A stretch of 64,000 bases of DNA. Source: Gliomastix tumulicola (lineage: Eukaryota; Ascomycota; Sordariomycetes; Hypocreales; Bionectriaceae). The notes under the pieces were generated by a model. That model had not been told where the DNA came from. It saw nothing but the letters and a program-made list of their open reading frames with translations, and searched no databases. The DNA lies in assembly GCA_001599755.1 (NCBI GenBank), contig BCHX01000003.1, forward strand, positions 3,445,289 through 3,509,288. The letters run 5' to 3'. Shown here piece by piece: positions 46,301-56,742 of the stretch (positions are counted from its first letter, which is position 1; the number at the start of each line of letters is the position of its first letter). A program made the translations under genes and the position numbers.

Positions 46301-47296
46301 GCCGACCTCTGCACCTCGAGCTTGTAATCGTCCAAGACTTTCCCCAGACGGTAGATACCCGTTTTCTTAATCGGATACTCCCACTGGAAGCCGTCGCTGG
46401 ACGGATCAGCGTTTTGCTCTCGCACCAGCCGCGCGAGCTTGCCCACCTCGCGCTTCGGGATCTTGATCGTCTCCTCCTTAAGCGTGAAGATGTCGGTCCG
46501 GATGAGCTCAATCTCGGCGGGGATGGTCGCGTTGAAGTGGATGGGTAGCGAGATGGAAGGCTTCGACTTGTCATCGGAGATACAGTAGGCGATGTTGTCT
46601 GGGTTGAGAACAGCTGATCCTTCGGGGAGGATGTTGATGATCTGCTTGCCCATGATGAGGGAGTGGTTGTTCAGGATGCTGGAGATCTTGACATTGTGCT
46701 CGGAGATGGAGATTTCGCGATCGTAGAAGACTTTGACAAACGCAAGGAGCGCTGGAACAAACGGGATCTAGACACGGACAAGGGTTAATTAGTTAACTCA
46801 TCGAGGATGCTTGCTACAGTAGGAGAAGTTGAAGCCCACTCACTGGAACGAGAAACATCAAGAGCCAGTTCAAAATGACATGGCCGATGTAGAGGCCAGT
46901 AACGAAGCTCTGCGACCACACCAACCATGGTATCCTCAGCTCAGGAATGCCGAACAAGTATACAAGATCGATGATGTCCCATTTCAGGAACATGCTCCAC
47001 GAGCCGTAGCCTTCCTCAGCTACGGAAAGCCAATCATACAGCTTCCATACGAAGAGGGCGGCGTAGAGGCCGATGGCGTAGAAGCGCTGCGAGGGAGCAT
47101 CGAGCACGTTCAGCGGGATGACGGGCTTCGGGGCCTTGGTGTCGGCCGGGGCATTCTCGGGCGCGAGGGGGAGCGTGGGCGACCGGGTCGCCGACACGCT
47201 GGAGGAGGAGGCACCGGTGCTGGGCGTCGCGTGGCGTCTGTTAGTCGTGCCCGGGGTCGCTGGGTACCCAGACCGTAAGCGCGGAGTGCTGCTCAT
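43375..47296 (-). CDS. POM152: Nucleoporin Pom152
   Basis: Three exons on the minus strand: 47296-46844, 46767-44535, 44465-43375; introns of 76 and 69 nt; 1258 residues. The N-terminal ~65 residues are Ser/Pro/Thr-rich and face the pore. Hydrophobic segments follow at about 73-93 (IGLYAALFVWKLYDWL) and about 107-165 (DIIDLVYLFGI, FVTGLYIGHVILNWLLMF). The large rest is a string of Ig-like repeats, each with a G-T/S-P-P-F/Y hallmark (SGTPPLKIVY, VGTAPFDVYY, YGDPPFNLEW, SGTPPFDITY, GGTPPFEFTY). The C-terminus ends in a KDKYCSFS motif. Pom152 anchors the pore complex as a lumenal ring. The first intron splits the membrane hairpin. The second is open and in frame, so retention would only insert 23 residues; splicing gives the hallmark GSPPYHVEY. 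Confidence 0.95.
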
Positions 47297-48112
47297 CGCA
47301 TTCCGTGTGTGAGGGTGTCGTCGTGAAGCATCTGGTGGATGGTGGTCGTGCTCGTGTGTGGGCGCAGGGGCAGCTCGCGGGCGTGTTGACTGGAGGTGAG
47401 GCAGTCTGTCCGAGCACTAGCGACTGTTTGTTCGCTCTCGATGCCTGCCGTAAAGGAGGGTAGATGCCTCGCACGCGCAGAAGACGAGTCCAGGGCGAGT
47501 CGTGTTGTGATGTGTGGTGAAGCACGGATTTGGCAGAAGCTGGTTTGTTGCACTGAAAATCCACCTTTTCCTGCGTCACGTCTGAGCTCTTGCCTGAACT
47601 TTTCAGTGGACGCGACTGATTTGATGCCCCACCTGAGGGTACTCGCAGAGCCAGTAGACACAAACACGATGCTCACATACAATAGGTAAGATCGGGGCTG
47701 GGAAAGCATTAAATCATTCTTTATGTATTCTCCATATCCATATCCAGTATCTACCTATTATCGAGTCATCATTTGTATTCTGTATGGGGCTCAAGGTCTT
47801 ATTCAGTTCTTTGCCGCCAAGGCACATTTCCTACGCGTGCACTTCAGCTCTCATGCGGGGACATAAAAACCGCGACACCAAAACACGCAACAACCGCTGG
47901 CCTTATTTATGTCACCGGGTCTGCACCTAACCGATTGGTGTGCACGTAGAGGTTCATTCATCATCTAGACTTCCATTCGCTCTCTCTATCATCATCAAGC
48001 TCAGCTGTCCCGTCATTATTTTTCGCCAGATATACGGTGGCTTTCCATTTCCCGTTGCAAAGCTCCCAAACCCTTCCCAATACCAAAACTCCATTCCCAA
48101 GATCAATCCGGC
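47297..48112. promoter_or_regulatory. Upstream region of POM152
   Basis: 816 bp between the POM152 start and the stop of the SET-domain gene. No gene or repeat of note. Confidence 0.5.
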
Positions 48113-49261
48113 TCACCACGCCTCAATGCTGTGCTCCTGAATGAGATCCCAGCAGCAACCTGTCACCGCCTTATCCTGGAAGAGCCACTTCTTGAACTCC
48201 TTCCCATCCATCTCCGGGAGCTTCTCCTTCCCAGCCTCGATCGACTCGCGCTTCGCCTCTGCCGCCTTGCCGCGCCACTCCCGTGCCTTGATGCTTCCCT
48301 CCCCGTCAACAGTGGCATACTCCGAGGCGGTGAACTCGGCGAAGCACCAGGCTTTCTGAAAGTCGCCCTGTCGCTGGGCCACCATGTATCCAAGCGCATA
48401 TGCCTCGGCCACGTTCCAGTCTGCGACTCCGTCATCGCCGTAGTACTTCACGAGGAAGTCGATGTCCTGCAGCTTGAGGACCTGCGACCCCCACTTCAGC
48501 TCCCGATTCCTCTTCTCCTTGACGGCATTGATCTCCATAACGCGGTAATCGCTCGCGATGCGGTTGCCCTCGTCAAGCTCGCAGAGGTCGCAGTAGCAGA
48601 TGAAGCGGAGGAGACGCCCGAGGTGTGTCCGTCGGCAGGCGTACATCGCGAACCCTTCGATGTACGTGCTTGTGATCTCTTCGCCGACCTTGATCTCTCG
48701 GGTCGCGATCAGCGTCATCGTGCCGGTGTCCGGATCCCACGAGTTGTTGGTGTTGGGTCGGCAGGCGTGGTTGATGCGCGAAGCTGTGATGAAGAGCCCG
48801 ATCTCTTCGTCAGTGCCCCGGAGGCTGATGGCGTTGGTCCACATGATGCCGCGAAGAGGTTTGAATTCTTCCGGGTCGCGGACGTTGGCGAGGGCGAGGA
48901 CCTGCTCCTTCTTCTCGTCGCTGAGCTGACGGAACTGCTTGGCAGCCATGCTGTTGCTGTCTGAGCGCTTCATTCGGATGACAGGCGCTTCCACGAGGAT
49001 GACGTCGCCTCGGCTGAGGCTCTGCGTGGCGACGAGGCCCAGGCCCTTGTCTTTGATGGACGTGATCTCAAACGACGGAGGAGGAGGAGAGGAAGAAGAG
49101 AGAGAAGGAGAAGGAGGGGGCGTGGCATCGATTGAGCAAACGAGAGGCACATCTTGCCTTGGCGTGAGTGGTTGGTCCAAGGGCATGAGATGAGCATCCT
49201 CGTTGTAATTGACGGTGAAGCCGAACGATGGCAAGCTCGTTTCGACGTCGACGATAGCCAT
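48113..49261 (-). CDS. SET-domain protein, SMYD-like, without visible MYND finger
   Basis: Single exon, 382 residues, start at 49261 (MAIVDVETSL); an in-frame upstream Met would add 13 residues. The N-terminal ~64 residues are Pro/Ser-rich. The SET domain spans about 65-202: KGLGLVATQSLSRGDVILVE, the conserved NHAC motif in RINHACRPN (164-167), ATREIKVGEEITSTY with Tyr200, then a post-SET Cys cluster (CYCDLC). SET proteins transfer methyl groups from S-adenosylmethionine to protein lysines; NHxC and the late Tyr are the main cofactor and catalytic residues, so activity is plausible. The split-SET proteins with a MYND finger have it between NH2 and core SET; here that region has no Cys-rich finger. 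Substrate unknown. Confidence 0.88.
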   Translation of the reverse strand: MAIVDVETSLPSFGFTVNYNEDAHLMPLDQPLTPRQDVPLVCSIDATPPPSPSLSSSSPPPPSFEITSIKDKGLGLVATQSLSRGDVILVEAPVIRMKRSDSNSMAAKQFRQLSDEKKEQVLALANVRDPEEFKPLRGIMWTNAISLRGTDEEIGLFITASRINHACRPNTNNSWDPDTGTMTLIATREIKVGEEITSTYIEGFAMYACRRTHLGRLLRFICYCDLCELDEGNRIASDYRVMEINAVKEKRNRELKWGSQVLKLQDIDFLVKYYGDDGVADWNVAEAYALGYMVAQRQGDFQKAWCFAEFTASEYATVDGEGSIKAREWRGKAAEAKRESIEAGKEKLPEMDGKEFKKWLFQDKAVTGCCWDLIQEHSIEAW

Positions 49262-49674
49262 TTTGAAAGCTGTGCAAGGCGTGATATGGTCGTGAAGCAA
49301 TGTGTGTTTATGCGACGAGGCTGTAGGCTGTCCAAGCGAGTTGACTCTTGAAGTCTGAGATGACTGGTGAGGAAAGCTACGGAGTGATGAAGGTGACAGG
49401 AAGAAGAGGGAAGAGGGTTGAGTTGAGAACTCGAAGCCTTTAAATAGTGAGCAAGTGCCGTGCCGGAAGTGCTGTGCCCGGATCTAGAAAAGCACGATAA
49501 TGCGCTATTGTGGTGGCTAGAACAATAGGTGGTGCCTCGGAGCGGTGAGTTGGACAGAAAAGGCTGTGAGTTGCGGTGAGATTCATCTCGCCGGTGTTTT
49601 CGGGCTGAAGAGTGGCCAATTTGCGGTTAAGACAGAAGTCGGCGCTGCGAGAATAGGGCCGAAAAACAGGATCG
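49262..49674. promoter_or_regulatory. Upstream region of the SET-domain gene
   Basis: 413 bp between the SET gene start and the stop of the next minus-strand gene. Nothing else recognised. Confidence 0.5.
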
Positions 49675-50709
49675 CTAGTTTTGATTACTCTCTGATCCAG
49701 CGGTCTGCTGCCACAGCTCATCAAAGTTAATGCCGTCCTTCTCAAACAGCTCGCGGATCTGCTTGGCCGCCGCCTCCTGCTTCTCAGGCCCAAAGCCACC
49801 CGGCTGGGTCGCCTCGAACTGGACAATCTCAACCCATCGGTAGAAGAGGTTCTCCTTGCCCATGGCCGTCAGGGCGTCTCTGAAGGCAAAGACCTGCCGC
49901 CTCTTCTCGTCCTCGAAGGCGCTGGCAACCACCTTGATGTCGTAGCACAGCCAGCCAAAGTCCTTGTGATGCACGAGAACAACATTGCGGAAGGCCTCGA
50001 TGGCGGCCTCCTTGGCGTCAACAAGTGCATGTGCATGCACCATGGCGTCCCAGTCGAGGTTCCAGGAGCCGTTCATGAGGAGGTAGCCCGTCTTCTGCTC
50101 CTGGAGCAAGGGGGAGGTGGCCGCCTCGACGTAGGCCTTGATAATGCGCTTCGACGTGTCGTCATATAGGAAGTCTTCTCCGAGCACCGTGTCCCAGTCT
50201 CTGCTGCGACGGACATAGATCTCCTTGTCCCGGAAGCCAACATGCCACCGCCACCGGCAGGGGTTCCCGTGGGCTGTGGCAGCGACAAACTCGACAGGCC
50301 ACGGCCACACGAAGACGGCGAGAAGAAAGTCAAAGAACATGATGAGCCCCCTCCAGCCAACCTCCATGCCGAGCTCGCCCCAAGTCGACGACTCGAAAGG
50401 AAACGTGGTCTCATTGGGGTTCCCGAAGCCCGACATAAGCAGCTGCCAGTACCAGGGGAGGATGTAGCGCATGCGGAAGACAAAGGCCACGACGACGGCA
50501 AGATTCATGGCGATGGGGACGAGGAAGATTTTGCGCTTGAAGGACGCGGGCTTCGCGTCGATGTGGGTGACATAGAGGTGCTTCTTGGAGAGGCCATCGA
50601 TGAAGGGGCGCAGGACTTCCGGGGGCTCCTTGTAAGGGGCCGGAATTGACTTGGACTTGGAGTCCTTGGATGACTTGGCTTTGGGAGCCAGCCGCCTCAA
50701 CGAAGCCAT
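49675..50709 (-). CDS. Conserved fungal two-TM membrane protein of unknown function
   Basis: Single exon, 344 residues. The first 30 residues are Ser/Lys/Arg-rich (RRLAPKAKSSKDSKSKS). Two hydrophobic segments are visible: about 59-90 (KIFLVPIAMNLAVVVAFVFR, then YILPWYWQLL) and about 118-140 (WRGLIMFFDFLLAVFVWPW). The C-terminal ~200 residues are soluble, with a conserved-looking WRWHVGFRDKEIYVRRSR and VLVHHKDFGWLCYDIK, and an amphipathic end. The basic N-terminus could serve ER or mitochondrial insertion. I recall similar uncharacterised ascomycete proteins but no assigned function. It is divergent from mitochondrial IF-2 across 549 bp, which is weak context for a mitochondrial link. Confidence 0.85.
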   Translation of the reverse strand: MASLRRLAPKAKSSKDSKSKSIPAPYKEPPEVLRPFIDGLSKKHLYVTHIDAKPASFKRKIFLVPIAMNLAVVVAFVFRMRYILPWYWQLLMSGFGNPNETTFPFESSTWGELGMEVGWRGLIMFFDFLLAVFVWPWPVEFVAATAHGNPCRWRWHVGFRDKEIYVRRSRDWDTVLGEDFLYDDTSKRIIKAYVEAATSPLLQEQKTGYLLMNGSWNLDWDAMVHAHALVDAKEAAIEAFRNVVLVHHKDFGWLCYDIKVVASAFEDEKRRQVFAFRDALTAMGKENLFYRWVEIVQFEATQPGGFGPEKQEAAAKQIRELFEKDGINFDELWQQTAGSESNQN

Positions 50710-51258
50710 GTTTTTGTCTTCTGGTGGTTGCGGCTAGAGCTGGCTGGTTGAGGACTGTGAGAGCTCAGACTTGACAGACTAGGTCAAGCCCCTCAAAAGA
50801 ATAGGGACTGGAGATATCCGTAAGGCTCGTGAAACGAGAGTGAAAGGGAGAAAAACGATAAAAGAGCGTTCAGAATAAGCTCCCTTATCCGTATGAAGGC
50901 AAATGTTTGACGAAAAGGAGGTTGTCGGGTGCTGACTTGGAAGCTCTGGCCAATCGAAGCCCAGTATTTGTCGAGAATCGCTAACATCACCAATTCCATT
51001 TTTAAATGGGGCCGGTACCTGATCACTGCCATGACAAAATAAAGCCCAGCTCTGGAGAGGCTTTTACTTTTGACGTTTTATTTTGACACCCTTCTGATAA
51101 TGTACCTCGACGTCCCGTATCCATTATCCATCTTCAAGCTCCATCTCCAGATAATCTTCCCAGACCCTCGAATCAGCCCGCCGTTCGACCAGATGGCGAT
51201 AATTGTCCCTTATTTTGAATCAGAATTGCCTCGGTAGCGGCAGTCGTTCTTTGCGGCC
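50710..51258. promoter_or_regulatory. Shared upstream region of the two-TM protein and mitochondrial IF-2
   Basis: 549 bp between divergent starts. It must hold both promoters; no site can be assigned with confidence. Confidence 0.5.
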
Positions 51259-54200
51259 ATGTTACGAGCTGGCGCATCAAAGGTACACCCTGCCCAGCCC
51301 CCCTACTCTCTAGCTATCGCGACACGTGCCGTCCGTCTAGAGAATTCTCTGCTAATATCACCACAGCAAGCGCATAGCCACTACGTCTGCAATCTCTGCC
51401 GCCAGAAGCTTTCCCAGCCGACCGTCCAGCCGTCAAGTCGCCTCTCGACGCTATACGGCAGCCGCAGCTGTCGAAGACCGGCCGACAATGAGTTCCTGGC
51501 GACCAACTTTCCAGGCGCGGCGCCAGGTGGTGTCCGATCCCTCACTACGACCGCTGTGCTGCGCAATTCTTCGAGCAATAAGGGGGGGTTCCCGGGTGCC
51601 TTTGGCGGAGGTCTCAATGGCAGCGCCGGCCAGAAGTTCGGAGGCTTCGGGATGAAGCCAACGAAGTCCGGTTCAACCACAACGTCGAGCGATGGACTTC
51701 TACCACACGAGAGGATAGCTCGCCCTCCTCCTCCTCCCCCTCCGCCGCCGCCGCCGCCGCCTCCTCCTACTTCGGACCTTTCGCCTTCATCCCAGCAGCA
51801 GTCTCATCGCGCCCACAAGCACAGGACACAGCGGGCACCCGATCATCAAGCCAACGTGGATAGGGCTAGGAGCAAGCTGGACGAGATCTTCTCTGCGGCC
51901 AAGAGGAAACATAGTCCTGCGCAAGGGGCGCGGCACGATGGCCACACGAGACATGGCTCCCAGGCGCACCGGCACACGACGTCTTCCGGTTCGGACGGGA
52001 AGCAGCCTGGCGCGACGGGCTGGGGCTCGTTTAGCAGTCGCATCGTGGGAACCGACACGGCGCCCGCCCACGACAAGCCCTCGCAGAAGCCAACGCAGGC
52101 CAAGACCGGGTCTAGGGCTTCGTCTCGGACACCCAAGGCCGGGCCTTCGGGCAAGACTTACACGGGCGACGAAGCTTGGGCGGCCATGTCGAGCAACCGT
52201 CGGAGTGTAGCCACGCCGTCCAAGGCCACTAGTAGCAACGAAGCCGACTTTTGGGGGGAAATGGAGACTCGCGAGGCGGGAGCGAGGGACAGGAAGGCTC
52301 AAGGATCCAAGTCAACTCCCGCGGCCAACATGAAGAGAGCTGAATCCGCCGACGCCTGGGCCCCGCAGGAGAGCAAAGCCACCCAGCAGCAGCAGCGGCA
52401 GCAAACCCCGCGGAAAACGAGATTTGAACAGGACTACGGCAGCGAGGATCGCCGAGTACGGAAGAAGGACCGGAACCGAAAGGGTCAAGGTCGGGTTCGG
52501 GACCGTGATGGAGATGAGGAGGAAAACGACTTCGACTGGGAGTTGCATGAACGCCGGCAGGAGGAGAAGCGCCAGCGGAAGCTGGCAGAGGCAGAAGAAG
52601 CTGTCGCAATGCCCATCTTCCTCCCCGAGTTCATCAACGTCTCTAGCTTAGCGCAGGCTCTGAAACAGGGTGTCAACAGCTTCCTCTTCGACTTGGAGGA
52701 GATGGGCTTCGAGAACATGACGAGCGACACCATTCTCACAGGCGATACGGCAGCTCTGATCGCTATGGAGTACAACTTCGAGCCTACTGTCGACAACGGT
52801 TCGCAGCGTGATCTGCGACCGAGGCCGGCCCCTGAGGACGCGTCGACTCTACCTCCTCGCCCTCCCATCGTGACCATTATGGGACACGTCGACCACGGGA
52901 AAACGACCTTGCTAGACTATCTGAGGAAATCGTCCGTTGCCGCACAAGAGCACGGTGGCATCACGCAGCACATCGGCGCCTTCATTGTCAAGATGTCCTC
53001 GGGCAAGTCCATCACATTCCTCGACACGCCCGGTCACGCTGCCTTCCTCACCATGCGTCAACGTGGCGCCAACGTAACCGACATCGTGGTTCTCGTCGTC
53101 GCCGCAGATGACAGCGTCAAGCCGCAGACGCTCGAGGCTCTGAAGCATGCCCAGGGCGCCAAGGTGCCCATCATCGTGGCCATCAACAAGATCGACAAGG
53201 AGGAGGCCCGCATCGACCAGGTCAAGGCCGATCTCGCCCGTCACGGTGTCGAGATTGAGGACTACGGTGGCGACGTCCAGGTCGTCTGCGTGAGTGGCAA
53301 GACTGGCCAGGGCATGGAAGACCTGGAGGAGAACATCGTCACGCTGTCCGAGATGCTCGATGTGCGTGCCGAGAACGACGGCATGGCAGAAGGCTGGGTT
53401 CTCGAATCAAGCGTGAAGCAAGATGGCAGGACGGCTACCGTCCTTGTTAAAAGGGGCACCTTGCGGACGGGAGACTTTATCACCGCCGGGCAGAGCTGGG
53501 CCAGGATCCGTCTCCTCCGGAACGAAGCAGGCGCCGAGGTCGAGGAGGCACCGCCCGGCACTCCTGTTGAGATCCTTGGCTGGCGCGATCTTCCCGAGGC
53601 CGGAGAGATGGTCCTGCAGGCGCCAGATGAAAACAAGGCCAAGACGGCAACGGAGTACAGGCAAGAGATGGCAGAGCGACAGCAAAGCTCTGTTTACCTG
53701 GCCGACCAGGAACAGCGCCAACGTGAGAAGGAGGCTGCTGAGGCCGCCGCCGCCGAAGCTGAAGCCCGCGGAGAAGATCCTGATGCTGCCGAAGCCGACA
53801 CTGGTCCCGGCATCATCTACCAGAACTACACAATCAAGGCCGACGTCGCGGGTTCCGTCGAAGCCGTCTGCAGCACCATCATGGAGCAAGGCAACAACGA
53901 AGTCCAGTCGCGCATCCTGCGGTCTGCGGCCGGCCAGATCTCCGAGTCAGACGTCGACCACGCTGCGGTGTCCAAGAGCATCATCATCAACTTCAACCTC
54001 CCTATCCAGCCGCACATCAAGGCCCTGGCCCAGAACGCAGGTGTCAGGATCCTGGACCACAGCGTCATCTACCATGTCGTCGACGACGTCAAGGCCAGCC
54101 TGTCGGAGTTGCTGCCGGTCACGGTCACGCACCGCGTCCTGGGCGAGGCCGACGTGCTCCAGATCTTCCCCATCAACGTCAAGAAGAGGGTGTACAAGAA

Positions 54201-54510
54201 CATTGCCGGCTGCAGAATCAGGAACGGTGCCATCAAGAGGACATCCAGGGTCAAGGTGCTGCGCCGTGGCAAGGTCGTCTTTGATGGTAAGTTATTATCC
54301 TCCATCACACTCCCAACTCTCCCATCTAGCGAGTGCAGACTACTAACATTCTAATCAGGTACCATTGACACCCTCAAGCACGTCAAGAAGGACGTCATGG
54401 AGATGGGCAAGGGCAGCGAATGCGGTGTCGGCTTCGAGGGCTTCGAGGCACTGGAGATCGACGACCAGATCCAGACGTATGAAGCCGTTGAGGAGAGGCG
54501 GACATTGTAA
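51259..54510 (+). CDS. IFM1: Mitochondrial translation initiation factor IF-2
   Basis: Three exons: 51259-51282, 51367-54286, 54359-54510; introns of 84 and 72 nt; 1031 residues. The N-terminus is Arg/Ser-rich, as in mitochondrial presequences, and has a CNLC pair. A long disordered region follows with a run of 14 Pro (51722-51769). The GTPase domain has G1 GHVDHGKT at 514-521, G2 GGITQHIG, G3 DTPGHA, G4 NKID and G5 SGKTGQG. Domains II-IV continue to a C-terminus FEALEIDDQIQTYE that binds initiator tRNA in bacterial homologues. The first intron (GTACAC, GCTAAT branch, ACAG) is open and in frame, so the mature N-terminus may differ. It delivers initiator Met-tRNA to the mitochondrial ribosome with GTP. 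Confidence 0.95.
51722..51772. repeat. CCT/CCG repeat encoding polyproline
   Basis: Run of CCT, CCC and CCG codons encoding consecutive Pro in the disordered N-terminal region of mitochondrial IF-2. Confidence 0.9.
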
Positions 54511-54823
54511 GAGTAAAGCGGTGTATGGTCGTGTACTTGTACGAGATACTGAGGATTGCCTATGAACATGAGGCTCGGGTTTCGAATATGTATGAGTAAA
54601 AGCGGTGGCTGTGGATGGGCACGAAAGACATACATGAGATAAAAGTACAAAATGTATAATATGTATTACTATAGTAGTTACGGCTCGGAGGATCAAGATG
54701 GGCATATGGGGGGATGATATCAATGCTACATCGATTTAGGACAGATGTCGTAAATATAGCTTTATTCAATCATGTTGTCATTATTAGTAGCAGCAATCCT
54801 GTCTTGGTATATCGAATATCCTG
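54511..54823. other. Convergent intergenic region
   Basis: 313 bp of A/T-rich DNA between IFM1 and TSR3 stops. No gene seen. Confidence 0.6.
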
Positions 54824-56125
54824 CTACCACCTGCTCGGCGCAGACACCACATTTGACGAAAATGTCCTCGTGGTAATCGCCGCCTTTGCCCTCTCCTTCT
54901 CCAGCTTAGCTAAACCGATCTTGTCCGTCACCGGCGTAGCCTCGATGATATTGTCAAAATCATCATCGTCCGCGTCGGAGCCGTCACTCCCGAGATCATT
55001 GTCAGAGTCCGGCTGAGCGTCTGGATCAGGTCTGAACCGGGACTGGTCCGGGGCTAGCGGTATCACTGTTGGCTTCTTCTTCCCACCAACCTCGTAGTCT
55101 GCTTCACCGTCGCGGCTGGCTGCGGCGGCAGCGGTTGCACCGGCTGTGTTGGTGAAGGTCTTGGAGGCGAGAACCCTGCGACGGATCTCGGCCATTGCGG
55201 CTTCGTCGTCTTCACTGTCCTCTGATAGCGCATATCTGTCCCTCTCTTCTGCCTCCTCTTCCTCTGCATCTTCGGCTTTCTTCTTTGCCGGTGGTTTCTT
55301 CCCTAGATAGATGCCATCTACGCTCCCCTCCTCTTCACTATCATCCCCATCTCCCTCACCATCCTCGTCTTCGTCCTCGTCTTCGTCTGAAGACACAGCT
55401 GGCCTGTGATTTGTGTTGCCACTCGTCCACATATCGTCGCCGCCCTCCTCCCGGCTCTCAGCATACTCCTTCTCCAGCCTCTCCATCCACTCCTCCTCGG
55501 TCCTCTTGACCGCCGCCTCATCCTCACACGCAGCATACCTCTTCAGCAGACTCGCGTTGATCTCCAGGAACGACGGTCCGTACGAGAACGGCGCGAGCAC
55601 GTCCTCGGCCCAGTCCGCGTGCCCGCAGATGTAGAACGCCGCGGCCAGCGCCTCGACGCAGTTCAGCCGCCACGGCTTCCCGTAGTTGACCGTGTTGGCG
55701 GCGACGAGGTACGGCAGCAGGCGCTCGCACTTGCCGCCGACCTTCCCCCACTGGACCTCCTTGGTGCGCGCCCACGAGCACTCGACGACGGCGGCGCCGT
55801 AGCTGTCCATGAGCTCGCGGTCGGCGGGCGAGACGACACGCTTGCCGTTGGGCGTGATGATGACGCCGTTGTGGCGCTGGCCGAGGTGCAGCTCGCGCAT
55901 GAGGCCGAGCTTCATGAGCTTCTTGCCCGAGCAGCGCTTCGGGTCGCAGTGGCCGAGGTCCCAGCAGGCGGCCTTGAAGGCTGGGCTGTCGCGGGCGGAG
56001 GAAGAGGCCGCCGGGTTGGTGTCGTCTTCGCCTTCCGCGTTGCGATGGCGGGGTTGCCGGGGAGGGCCGTGGTGGAGTTGTTTGCCCTTGCCCCTTGCGT
56101 TGAAGTCTTTCTTGTGCCGAACCAT
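54824..56125 (-). CDS. TSR3: Tsr3 18S rRNA aminocarboxypropyltransferase
   Basis: Single exon, 433 residues, start at 56125 (MVRHKKDFNARGKGK). The catalytic part covers about residues 48-215: ACWDLGHCDPKRCSGKKLMK is the family signature, followed by GQRHNGVIITPNGKRVVSP, ECSWARTKEV, LLPYLVAANTVNYGKPWRLN and EALAAAFYICG, which form the SPOUT-like S-adenosylmethionine fold. The known reaction is transfer of the 3-amino-3-carboxypropyl group to a hypermodified pseudouridine of 18S rRNA, late in 40S maturation. The C-terminal half is a long acidic, Ser-rich disordered tail (DEDEDEDEDGEGDGDD), longer than in yeast (313 residues). It is divergent from the GGA gene. Confidence 0.95.
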   Translation of the reverse strand: MVRHKKDFNARGKGKQLHHGPPRQPRHRNAEGEDDTNPAASSSARDSPAFKAACWDLGHCDPKRCSGKKLMKLGLMRELHLGQRHNGVIITPNGKRVVSPADRELMDSYGAAVVECSWARTKEVQWGKVGGKCERLLPYLVAANTVNYGKPWRLNCVEALAAAFYICGHADWAEDVLAPFSYGPSFLEINASLLKRYAACEDEAAVKRTEEEWMERLEKEYAESREEGGDDMWTSGNTNHRPAVSSDEDEDEDEDGEGDGDDSEEEGSVDGIYLGKKPPAKKKAEDAEEEEAEERDRYALSEDSEDDEAAMAEIRRRVLASKTFTNTAGATAAAAASRDGEADYEVGGKKKPTVIPLAPDQSRFRPDPDAQPDSDNDLGSDGSDADDDDFDNIIEATPVTDKIGLAKLEKERAKAAITTRTFSSNVVSAPSRW

Positions 56126-56742
56126 TGTGACTGAAGTGACTGAGTATGACGCCCTTGAGATATACTCCTCTTTCCCTAGCAGGTGCTGAGTTGCTGCGTT
56201 GATTGTTCACTCTTGAAAAATCATTGAAATAAATTCGATGATGGCGGGGCTGTTGAAGCGAGAGCTGTGGTGGGGGCATGTGGGGGGATTCGATCTGGGG
56301 CGACGAGGTGACTAAGCCCCTCGGCATTCAAGCCACACTTCGTCTCAATACAGATGGAAGGTTCCTTGAGCACTAGCCACAGCTCCTCAGCCTCAGGTAC
56401 GAATGCACTGACTGTCAGAGGCGCTGCTTGACGTACCCGCCACTGTTGCATATAGTAGGTAGCTCCGTGCCGCTCTCGACTTCCGTGTTCGAGCCACGTC
56501 CTCTGCTCCCCTGATCCCGTCATCAGCATTGGGAAGCAACCCAGAACCCCCCCGCGAGAGCGACGCAGACCTCTCTGCTGCTTGTCAATGCCAGAGCCGA
56601 TAGAGTTCCCTCGCTCCGCTTCCCCCTCTCTCAGCAGCCCGCATCACCACCGTCCACCCCTCACCCCAGACCTCTCCCTCGACGTCCGCATCGAGTAGCA
56701 GCAGGCAGAAACAGCAGCAGAACGAGTCGCGTCTGGCCCGCC
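56126..56742. promoter_or_regulatory. Shared upstream region of TSR3 and GGA
   Basis: 617 bp between divergent starts. The 3' half is C/T-rich ahead of the GGA ATG, with CAGCAG runs at about 56713. Confidence 0.5.

Noticed and set aside
55406..56134. 242-codon + strand frame opposite TSR3
   Set aside because: Shadow of the TSR3 coding strand.
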